Positions 1 to 5,187 of a stretch of 5,958 nt of DNA are shown piece after piece (position 1 is the first letter of the stretch; every line of letters begins with the position of its first letter). The position numbers were made by a program, and so were the translations under genes. The DNA lies in contig WAQA01000021.1 of NCBI GenBank assembly GCA_015520475.1, forward strand, positions 1 to 5,958, given 5' to 3'. The notes below the pieces were generated by a model, which searched no databases, was not told where the DNA came from, and worked only from the letters and a program-made list of their open reading frames with translations. The stretch comes from Candidatus Bathyarchaeota archaeon. GTDB taxonomy: Archaea > Thermoproteota > Bathyarchaeia > Bathyarchaeales > WAQA01.

Positions 1-174
1 ATGATGCTTATAAATTTTTTGATGATAATATCTACAGTTTAACAATTATCAGTCAAATTCAATAATCTTTCATCTGGTAGATGAAGAGTTCACTTACCAT
101 CAAGGATAACCGTTAAGCCACCATTCATCCCTTTCAGGAGTTTATTATGTCTTTATCATCTAACGTGGACAGGA
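1..174. other. Left-edge non-coding stretch with a small hairpin and an outward-facing TATA-like box
   Basis: I see no supportable gene here. It lies downstream of the leftward nitrilase gene. A perfect 7-bp inverted repeat (TTCATCT, loop GGT, AGATGAA) sits at 69-85; it could form in the nitrilase 3' UTR but is not followed by a T-run on the minus strand, so it is a poor terminator. Near the edge, bases 8-17 read as a TATA-like element on the minus strand (ATTTATAAGC, preceded by an A-run), which would suit a leftward gene outside the window. Both are weak readings. Confidence 0.3.
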
Positions 175-1071
175 TCACTTATGGAGTGGTTTAATTTTGC
201 GATGTATCTTTAACTCTCCTATCCTCTTGTATATTTCTCCCTTCTCAAGTTCCTTGTATATTGGGAATTCATGATGGAACTCTTTTAGGTGTTTGAAGAA
301 GGGTCCTAAACCTATCGTTCCATACTCCCTTGACTTCGCCACATTGTCTAAGTCTAGGATTTCGATAAGTACTGTCTCATTATCTTCGGCTTCTTGGAGT
401 AGTCTTCCATCCGGATCCACAATCATGGAGTGACCGGCTAAGGTTAGTGCTCCATGGGATCCAACACCCTCAATACTGATCATGTAGCATTGATTGAAGA
501 TCGCGTTCGCCCTGTTTATTACTCCTTCGAGTGGACCGGCTGAGCTTGGAGTCATGGCTGGATGCAGTATAACTTCGGCTCCCATCCAAGCTAATGTCCT
601 AGCAACCTCTGGGAACCATGCATCATAGCAGATGCATAATCCGAATCGACCTACATCCGGGATGTCGAAGACGCAGAATTCATCTCCTGGAGTGGTCTGC
701 TCAAGGGGTGACCATGGGAACATCTTTCTGTATTTGGCCACTATCTCCCCTTCAGGAGAGATAACCACAGCTGAATTGTATATCTTCCCTCTTTCAACCT
801 CGAACATTGATCCTGGAAGAAGCCACTTCCCATTCATCTTTGCTAATTTGCAGAGGCGATCTGTTGTTTTTCCTGGGATAGGTTCAGCCTGATCCTTCCA
901 TGTAGCAGGGTTAAAGCCGGGTATTGAGAGTTCACTGAAGCATATCATATCAATCCATGGGAAGGCAGCGGAGAGATTCTGTACGAAACCTTCAATCTTC
1001 AGCAGGTTCTCCTCGGTTCCTCCTGGGACAATAGTCATCTGTACAACAGCAACTGAGAAGTATCTTGTCAC
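175..1071 (-). CDS. Carbon-nitrogen hydrolase (nitrilase superfamily amidohydrolase)
   Basis: A cytosolic enzyme of the nitrilase superfamily, which hydrolyses non-peptide C-N bonds (amides, carbamoyl groups or nitriles) through a Glu-Lys-Cys triad. Numbered from the upstream ATG at 1077, the triad is intact: Glu49 (FSELSIPGF), Lys118 (KYRKMFPW) and nucleophile Cys150 (CICYDAWFPEV). The supporting Glu126 precedes the usual TPGD. At about 300 residues it is a single complete domain with no signal peptide or glutaminase or acyltransferase fusion. The C-terminal part (HSMIVDPDGRLL, then ETVLIEILDLD) is typical. The FPWSPLE stretch recalls aliphatic amidase/formamidase-like members, but the substrate cannot be assigned. 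Start choice: GGGAGGTG at 1079-1086 lies one base from the ATG at 1077 but seven bases from the in-frame GTG at 1069-1071, so I prefer GTG, which removes two residues. It diverges from the flavodiiron gene. Confidence 0.9.
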   Translation of the reverse strand: MTRYFSVAVVQMTIVPGGTEENLLKIEGFVQNLSAAFPWIDMICFSELSIPGFNPATWKDQAEPIPGKTTDRLCKLAKMNGKWLLPGSMFEVERGKIYNSAVVISPEGEIVAKYRKMFPWSPLEQTTPGDEFCVFDIPDVGRFGLCICYDAWFPEVARTLAWMGAEVILHPAMTPSSAGPLEGVINRANAIFNQCYMISIEGVGSHGALTLAGHSMIVDPDGRLLQEAEDNETVLIEILDLDNVAKSREYGTIGLGPFFKHLKEFHHEFPIYKELEKGEIYKRIGELKIHRKIKPLHK

Positions 1072-1078
1072 AGCCATC

Positions 1079-1106
1079 CACCTCCCTAGAATTATATGGG
1101 GAGGCG
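1079..1106 (-). promoter_or_regulatory. Shine-Dalgarno site inside an inverted repeat (possible SD-masking hairpin)
   Basis: On the minus strand CGCCTCCC (1099-1106) is followed by a 12-base AT-rich spacer and GGGAGGTG (1079-1086). The arms pair over 8 positions, seven Watson-Crick and one G-U, and the 3' arm is exactly the SD of the nitrilase gene. If the transcript begins upstream of 1106, the hairpin would hide the ribosome-binding site. If the TATA-like TGTATAAT at about 1109-1116 is used, transcription would start near 1088 and the repeat would be only a DNA element such as an operator. The arms are seen directly; a regulatory role is inferred. Confidence 0.4.
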
Positions 1107-1192
1107 TTAATTATACATTTTCAATCGCTAACGCCCTCTCTGCACTGCATTTACAAGAGAATGCTTCAGAGGAGAGGATTAGAGATGCTACG

Positions 1193-1200
1193 CTTATATT
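1193..1200 (+). promoter_or_regulatory. TATA-like box for a probably leaderless flavodiiron gene
   Basis: CTTATATT is centred about 25 bases before the ATG at 1221, the distance expected between an archaeal TATA box and the transcript start. No SD precedes either ATG (1221 or 1233), so leaderless initiation fits. Position and sequence are seen; promoter use is inferred. Confidence 0.4.
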
Positions 1201-1220
1201 CTATCAGCAACTATGGTATT

Positions 1221-2420
1221 ATGGTGTTTAAGATGGAATGGAGGAACATCCTAGAAATCTCAGATGGCGTCTACTGGGTCGGCGTAAAAGATTGGGATCG
1301 CCGATTATTCGATTCGCTTATACCGTTACCTAAAGGAACAAGTTATAATGCATATCTTGTTATCGGTGATAATTGGAAGGTTCTAGTTGACACTGTGAAT
1401 CCAGGATTTGAGGCGGAGCTTCACAGTAGGATCAGCCGCATCATAGATCCAGAGGAGATAGACTACATCGTGATGAACCATGCTGAACCGGATCATGCAG
1501 GGGCAATCCCATATCTGATGAGGATAAATGATAAGGCTAAGCTTGTGACCACCCCCAGAGGGGCTAAGATGGCTCAAACATACTATAGCGTCGATGAGAA
1601 ACGTATAGTTACAGTTACTGATCAAGAGAGGATAAGCATTGGTGGGAAGACGCTGCGTTTTATTGAAGCTCCTATGCTTCACTGGCCGGAGACAATGTTC
1701 ACATATCTGGAGGAGGACGGCATCCTCTTCTCATGCGACTTCTTCGGTTCACATCTCGCCGCAGGCTTCTTCGATGATGAAGTTGAGGATTTACTGGTTC
1801 ATGCCCAGCGATATTGGGGTGAGATCATGATGCCCTTCAGATCTATGGGTGGAAAGGCTTTAGAGAAGATCAAGGACCTGAACATCAGAGTTATAGCTCC
1901 AAGCCACGGTCCAATCCATAGGAACATAAGAAGGATACTGGATGCATATCAGGGATGGGTGAGGGGGGATACTAAGAGTAAAGCGTCAATCATCTACGTC
2001 TCCATGTGGAGGCACACTGAATCTATGATTCAATTAGCAGCTGAGACGCTGATGGCTGAGGGGGTGAATGTCGCCATATATAATCTCACAGTAAGCGACA
2101 TAGGAGATTTAGTGAAGGATCTTGTTGATTCACGAGCGATAGTTATAGGTGCACCGACAGTTCTTGGAGGAGCACATCCACTTGCGGTTTACGCATCATA
2201 CTTAATAAAGGCGTTGCGTCCCCCGCTCAGATATATGCTCCTCTTAAGCTCATATGGGTGGGGTGGGGGAGCCATAAGACATTTAAGAGGCATCCTGGAA
2301 GGAACTGGATCGGAGATTGTAGGATCCATAGAGGTTAATGGTCCACCATCCGCAGACGATATGAATCGGATAATCGAGCTAAGCAGAACCTTAGCTCAGA
2401 AGATTAAGGGGGGAGAGTGA
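1221..2420 (+). CDS. fprA: FprA-family A-type flavoprotein (flavodiiron protein, O2/NO reductase)
   Basis: A soluble flavodiiron protein that reduces O2 to water (some members reduce NO to N2O), taking electrons from F420H2 in methanogen-type enzymes or from rubredoxin in others. From the ATG at 1221 it has 399 residues, the usual length of a two-domain class A enzyme. The N-terminal metallo-beta-lactamase-like domain has every di-iron ligand: His87, Glu89, Asp91 and His92 (HAEPDH), His154 (LHWPETM), Asp173 (SCDFFGSH) and His229 (PSHGPIH). The C-terminal flavodoxin domain (about 255-395) begins with the FMN phosphate loop YVSMWRHTES and keeps the TVLGGAHPL and SYGWGGGA loops. No rubredoxin or flavin reductase domain is fused, so the electron donor is a separate protein. 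The frame is open back to 1065, but that part overlaps the divergent nitrilase start and lacks family character; ATG 1233 is an alternative start. The gene ends at a hairpin terminator. Confidence 0.93.
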   Translation: MVFKMEWRNILEISDGVYWVGVKDWDRRLFDSLIPLPKGTSYNAYLVIGDNWKVLVDTVNPGFEAELHSRISRIIDPEEIDYIVMNHAEPDHAGAIPYLMRINDKAKLVTTPRGAKMAQTYYSVDEKRIVTVTDQERISIGGKTLRFIEAPMLHWPETMFTYLEEDGILFSCDFFGSHLAAGFFDDEVEDLLVHAQRYWGEIMMPFRSMGGKALEKIKDLNIRVIAPSHGPIHRNIRRILDAYQGWVRGDTKSKASIIYVSMWRHTESMIQLAAETLMAEGVNVAIYNLTVSDIGDLVKDLVDSRAIVIGAPTVLGGAHPLAVYASYLIKALRPPLRYMLLLSSYGWGGGAIRHLRGILEGTGSEIVGSIEVNGPPSADDMNRIIELSRTLAQKIKGGE

Positions 2421-2422
2421 AG

Positions 2423-2453
2423 AGGGGAACGGCCTCCCCTATAACATATTTTT
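2423..2453 (+). terminator. Hairpin plus T-run terminator of the flavodiiron gene
   Basis: A perfect 6-bp stem AGGGGA/TCCCCT (2423-2428 and 2435-2440) with loop ACGGCC starts three bases after the stop codon. A T5 run follows at 2449-2453. The T-run alone is a plausible archaeal termination signal. Confidence 0.55.
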
Positions 2454-2476
2454 CCAACGTTCAACTTTCCCTTAAC

Positions 2477-2484
2477 ATTTATAA
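2477..2484 (+). promoter_or_regulatory. TATA-like box in the convergent gap
   Basis: ATTTATAA stands in otherwise mixed sequence after the terminator and would place a transcript start near 2507. It would serve only the small ORF at 2579-2662 or a non-coding RNA. Low confidence because such AT-rich octamers are common by chance. Confidence 0.25.
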
Positions 2485-2578
2485 ACGCAGGTACATCTAT
2501 GGATTCCCATCTAGAGCATCATCTAACAGAAAAGCTTAGAACATAAGAGGACTTAATGATCTGGGAGGGTTCTACACG

Positions 2579-2662
2579 TTGATGATATATTTCGAGAACA
2601 TGCTGCTATGGTATGGGAGGCTTATCCGTCTAATCTCAGAAGAGCATGAATTAATCTCTTAA
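2579..2662 (+). CDS. Possible small protein (27 residues, hypothetical)
   Basis: A TTG at 2579 (or ATG at 2582) opens a short frame that ends at TAA 2660-2662, two bases before the convergent PadR stop. GGGAGGG at 2563-2569 lies 9 bases before the TTG, a credible SD, and a TATA-like box lies about 100 bases upstream. The peptide contains MIYFENMLLWYGRLIRLI, with aromatic and aliphatic residues mixed with a few charges, so it could form one amphipathic or membrane-associated helix. I do not recognise it. Its length is within what chance allows; the SD and promoter-like spacing are the only reasons to list it. Confidence 0.25.
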   Translation: MMIYFENMLLWYGRLIRLISEEHELIS

Positions 2663-2669
2663 TTTTATT
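2649..2669. terminator. AT-only inverted repeat between convergent genes
   Basis: AATTAA (2649-2654), loop TCTC, TTAATT (2659-2664) is a perfect 6-bp repeat ending at the PadR stop codon, followed on the plus strand by TTATT. It could help stop transcription from either side, but a stem made only of A-T pairs is weak. Confidence 0.2.
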
Positions 2670-3006
2670 GGGGGGATGGAGATGGCTCGAGAAGATCGAC
2701 TATTACCTCTTTAACTGGTCTCCTGAAGAAGCATTTGATCTTCTCAAGCAGATCCCTTCCTTTATCCGTCAATCTGTAATATTTGATGCGTCTCCTTCCC
2801 CTCTCAACTAGACTACATATTATAAAGCCTTCCCGTTCTAAGGCGTAGAGGAATGGATAGATGATTCCGGGCTGGAGCCTATGTCCAGTCAACCTTTTAA
2901 ATTCGTTGATCAATTCGTATCCGCATCTCGGCTTGGACTCTAAGAGCCATAAGACTATCGGTCTAGTCAATCCACGTCTAATCACATGTAGAATGTCCTT
3001 AACCAT
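2665..3006 (-). CDS. PadR-family winged-helix transcriptional regulator (copy 1)
   Basis: A 113-residue DNA-binding protein of the PadR family. Helix 1 is around residues 10-23 (GLTRPIVLWLLES), GYELINEF (29-36) begins the helix-turn-helix, the recognition helix contains GIIYPFLYALEREGFI (47-62), and the wing is RGRRRIKYYRLTDKG (69-83). The family signature of a Tyr-Pro/Leu-rich recognition helix followed by YYxLTxKG is clear. The C-terminal part after residue 85 is short and ends with a Pro/Ser tail, so it lacks the long dimerisation domain of large PadR proteins. It is paralogous to the divergent gene that starts about 108 bases away. GGAG lies only two bases before the ATG at 3004-3006, tighter than usual, but I see no better start. 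PadR proteins usually repress their own or neighbouring promoters; the ligand is unknown. Confidence 0.9.
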   Translation of the reverse strand: MVKDILHVIRRGLTRPIVLWLLESKPRCGYELINEFKRLTGHRLQPGIIYPFLYALEREGFIICSLVERGRRRIKYYRLTDKGRDLLEKIKCFFRRPVKEVIVDLLEPSPSPQ

Positions 3007-3021
3007 CTCTCCTACACACAG

Positions 3022-3053
3022 AAAATATTTTAATTATTGATATATTTATATGG
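3022..3053. promoter_or_regulatory. AT-rich bidirectional promoter/operator between the two PadR genes
   Basis: The TATTTATA element at 3043-3050 reads TATAAATA on the minus strand. There it predicts a start near 3020 and a 14-base leader with AGGAGAG for copy 1. On the plus strand it predicts a start near 3073 and a leader of about 42 bases for copy 2. A perfect 10-bp palindrome AAAATATTTT (3022-3031) lies beside the copy 1 start and could be an operator. ATTAAATA at 3074-3081 is an alternative box for copy 2, although it leaves a very short leader. Confidence 0.45.
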
Positions 3054-3114
3054 TTATCGTTGAGCTGAAGAACATTAAATATTCCATGATATAAGGTTCT
3101 TGGAGGATTATATC

Positions 3115-3468
3115 TTGACTGGATTTGAGGAGGATGTAATAGGATCTATAGTGAGGGGGCTGAGTCGAGCAATAATCCTCTGGCTAATCAGTAGAGAGTC
3201 ACTCTCAGGATACAGGATCTTGAAGAGGATGAAGGAGATGACTGGACGGAAACTACATTCAGGAATCATATACCCACTCCTCTACGAACTTGAAGATAAG
3301 AATCTCATACGTGGAAGATGGATTAGGAGAGGTAGAAGATGGATAAAATATTATTCGATAACAGATAAAGGAGTAAACATGCTGGATCACCTAAGAAAGT
3401 TCTTTGAGAGGCCCATCAGGAACCCCCTGATAAGTTTTATAGGAGAAGACGAGGAGAACATAGAATAG
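3115..3468 (+). CDS. PadR-family winged-helix transcriptional regulator (copy 2)
   Basis: A 117-residue PadR-type regulator, similar to copy 1 along most of its length. Numbered from TTG 3115: helix 1 is GLSRAIILWLIS (15-26), SGYRILKRM (31-39) begins the helix-turn-helix, the recognition helix is GIIYPLLYELEDKNLI (50-65), and the wing is RRGRRWIKYYSITDKG (71-86). The FFERP motif after the wing matches FFRRP in copy 1. The tail is acidic (GEDEENIE), unlike the Pro/Ser tail of copy 1. Start choice: GGAGG at 3102-3106 is eight bases before TTG 3115-3117, so I prefer this to the TTG at 3100, which overlaps the SD and would add five residues. The following radical SAM gene lies 195 bases downstream in the same direction and is a candidate target, by proximity only. 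Confidence 0.88.
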   Translation: MTGFEEDVIGSIVRGLSRAIILWLISRESLSGYRILKRMKEMTGRKLHSGIIYPLLYELEDKNLIRGRWIRRGRRWIKYYSITDKGVNMLDHLRKFFERPIRNPLISFIGEDEENIE

Positions 3469-3498
3469 ATCATGATTCTAACATCGTATTCAAGTTTT
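3461..3498 (+). terminator. Weak hairpin and T-run after PadR copy 2
   Basis: TAGAAT (3461-3466) and ATTCTA (3475-3480) form a 6-bp repeat spanning the stop codon, with an 8-base loop, and a T4 run follows at 3495-3498. The stem is A-T rich and the T-run short, so this is only a possible terminator. Confidence 0.22.
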
Positions 3499-3537
3499 AA
3501 GAGAGAAATAACCTGAAAATCAGCAGGAAAACAATAT

Positions 3538-3547
3538 GTTTATACCG
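3538..3547 (+). promoter_or_regulatory. TATA-like box upstream of the radical SAM/SPASM gene
   Basis: GTTTATACCG predicts a transcript start near 3568. That is just upstream of ATT 3577 and TTG 3578 and nearly 100 bases upstream of the first in-frame ATG (3664). The placement supports translation beginning before the ATG. Confidence 0.4.
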
Positions 3548-3596
3548 ATCAAATCAATCTTTTTAGTTGTAAACTTATTGGGGGGCGGAGGGCGGC

Positions 3597-3620
3597 GAGT
3601 TCCGAATCTAATTCGGCCTC
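3597..3620. repeat. Palindromic hairpin at the 5' end of the SPASM gene
   Basis: A perfect 6-bp inverted repeat CCGAAT-CTA-ATTCGG (3602-3616) is flanked by a further GAG/CTC pair (3597-3599 and 3618-3620) across a small internal loop. It lies 10-15 bases after a G6 run and about 50 bases after the TATA-like box. It may be an operator, an mRNA hairpin, or simply coding sequence of the extended N-terminus. Confidence 0.45.
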
Positions 3621-3663
3621 TGTTGAGACATTCCTCTCCTTACTGGAGAATCCTCTTCTTAGG

Positions 3664-5067
3664 ATGATGATTCGGCTTTCAGGGAACCGACGGCTTAATA
3701 ATGGAAAGACCTACCTAGAAGCAGCACTGGACAATCTTGTAGGGTATAGGAGAAGCCGCTCCTTTCCTGTAATAGCCTTCTCAGGAATGATAAAGTTAGC
3801 GGTTGATTTCGGCTGCAGAATATTCAATATGGATCAAAAGGACGTAATGAACGCTCTGAAAACCCCATACTTCAGGAAGGGACTGGTGAATATACTCGGC
3901 GGAATAGGCATGTATGGCGTGACAAAGCCTTATAGGACTCCAGCACCATTCCTCGTAGTCTGGAATTACACGAACCTCTGTAATCTGAGATGTAAGCATT
4001 GCTATCAACATGCAGGTAAACAGTCTCAAGATGAACTAACAACAGATGAGAGACTTGCAATTATAGATCAACTTGATGAGAACAACGTTTCAGCCCTCGC
4101 ATTCTCCGGCGGAGAACCATTAATGTGCAGTGACATATTCCAGGTTGCCAGATACGCCCATGAGAAGGGGATATACATCTCCATAGCTACAAATGGAACC
4201 TTACTGACGAGGGAGAATGTAGCACGTCTTAAGAAGGCTGGAGTCGGCTACGTAGAGGTAAGCTTGGACGGGGCGACAGAGGAGAGCCATGAACGGTTCA
4301 GAGGAATAAGGGGATGCTTCGAGAAGACAATAGAGGGTATAAAGAATTCTGTAAAGGCTGGAATCTACACATGCATAGCCACAACAGCCACAAAACATAA
4401 CATAAAGGAGATTCCTGAAATAGTTGAGTTAGCTAAGAGATTAGGCGTTAAGAGAGTTATAATCTTCAATTTTATACCGGCTGGACGTGGAAAAGAGATA
4501 ACCCATCTAGATCTATCCCCAGAGGAGAGGGAGGATCTCCTCAAATATCTATATGAGGAGTTGACCCGTGGAGAGATAGAGACCCTCTGCACAGCCCCTC
4601 AATACTCAAGAGTATGCCTCCAGCAGTCTCTGATAAAGAAGAGCAATGTACTCTCATCAGCTCACTTCGCAGTAGCCGACTTCCATGGAAGAGCTAAACA
4701 GCTAGCTGATTTTCTAGGAGGATGCGGGGCTGGTAGACTTTACTGCGCAATACAGCCCAACGGACTGGTTACTCCATGCGTCTTCATGCCAATTGTAACA
4801 GGAGATTTAAGGAGGCAAAGTCTAAGGGAGATCTGGCTGAAATCTAAAGTGATGAGGGATTTGAGGGATAGAGAGAAACTCAAAGGGGGATGCGGCATCT
4901 GCAGATACAAGTATATATGTGGAGGATGCAGAGCAAGAGCATACGCATACCACGGAGATTACTTGGCGCCCGATCCAGGATGTATAAGGAGGATTGAAGA
5001 GTCCAGCTTGATGTCTGAACAGAGAATTAAAGAGCATACCTCAATCATAATAACCCATAGAGTATAA
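3664..5067 (+). CDS. Radical SAM protein with C-terminal SPASM domain
   Basis: An oxygen-sensitive cytosolic Fe-S enzyme. The radical SAM core binds its [4Fe-4S] cluster through Cys106, Cys110 and Cys113 (CNLRCKHCY) and has the SAM-binding SGGEP at 148-152. An N-terminal extension of about 95 residues precedes it. The C-terminal SPASM domain is complete: Cys354-x12-Gly-x4-Cys372, then Cys410-x2-Cys413-x5-Cys419-x2-Cys422-x17-Cys440, which should hold two auxiliary clusters; Cys361 is an extra cysteine inside the first motif. SPASM enzymes modify peptides or proteins, and relatives of similar layout (AhbC/AhbD, NirJ) act in haem synthesis; I cannot choose between these. No RiPP precursor is evident nearby. 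ATG 3664 is the first standard start and has no SD. The same frame is open from 3517 and encodes the family-like VETFLSLLENPLLR just before the ATG, so the true protein is probably longer (see findings). The next gene follows after 120 bases. Confidence 0.92.
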   Translation: MMIRLSGNRRLNNGKTYLEAALDNLVGYRRSRSFPVIAFSGMIKLAVDFGCRIFNMDQKDVMNALKTPYFRKGLVNILGGIGMYGVTKPYRTPAPFLVVWNYTNLCNLRCKHCYQHAGKQSQDELTTDERLAIIDQLDENNVSALAFSGGEPLMCSDIFQVARYAHEKGIYISIATNGTLLTRENVARLKKAGVGYVEVSLDGATEESHERFRGIRGCFEKTIEGIKNSVKAGIYTCIATTATKHNIKEIPEIVELAKRLGVKRVIIFNFIPAGRGKEITHLDLSPEEREDLLKYLYEELTRGEIETLCTAPQYSRVCLQQSLIKKSNVLSSAHFAVADFHGRAKQLADFLGGCGAGRLYCAIQPNGLVTPCVFMPIVTGDLRRQSLREIWLKSKVMRDLRDREKLKGGCGICRYKYICGGCRARAYAYHGDYLAPDPGCIRRIEESSLMSEQRIKEHTSIIITHRV

Positions 5068-5123
5068 TGAATCAGCTGAGAATCCACCTGTAAATGCACC
5101 CCCTCATCTCCGCCCTCCACAGA

Positions 5124-5131
5124 TTTAAATA
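5124..5131 (+). promoter_or_regulatory. TATA-like box upstream of the cobalamin-type radical SAM gene
   Basis: TTTAAATA predicts a transcript start near 5153 and a leader of about 35 bases. No clear T-run terminator lies between the SPASM stop and this box, so read-through from the SPASM gene is also possible. Confidence 0.35.
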
Positions 5132-5187
5132 AGACTGGAAGGAGGAGCATCTTTACATAACATGGTAGAGGGAGGGGAGAGGTAGAA

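Noticed and set aside
632..892. 86-residue plus-strand frame inside the nitrilase gene
   Set aside because: It is antisense to the region encoding the catalytic Lys and the lead-in to the catalytic Cys of an intact enzyme; it shows no family motif and no SD.
1065..1220. Upstream 52-codon extension of the flavodiiron protein frame
   Set aside because: It overlaps the nitrilase start and the divergent promoter region and has no flavodiiron family character. The protein from 1221 already has the full family length.
2662..2681. Shared TTATTGGGGGG string here and at 3576-3585, considered as a repeat
   Set aside because: Here it is the last codons and stop of PadR copy 1 read in reverse. The match is short and has no flanking similarity.
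2953..2968. GACTA...TAGTC inverted repeat in the coding part of PadR copy 1
   Set aside because: The arms are only 5 bp, inside codons for the conserved first helix, and the distance from the promoter is about 60 bases. Chance is the best explanation.
3472..3516. 14-codon frame after PadR copy 2
   Set aside because: It is very short, lacks an SD at a usable distance, and overlaps the possible terminator.
3536..3667. 43-codon plus frame from ATG 3536 whose stop overlaps ATG 3664 as ATGA
   Set aside because: The overlap looks like translational coupling, but ATG 3536 lies at the TATA-like box and so is probably not transcribed. The other frame has the family-like sequence. The part from TTG 3578 is kept only as one explanation of the start problem.
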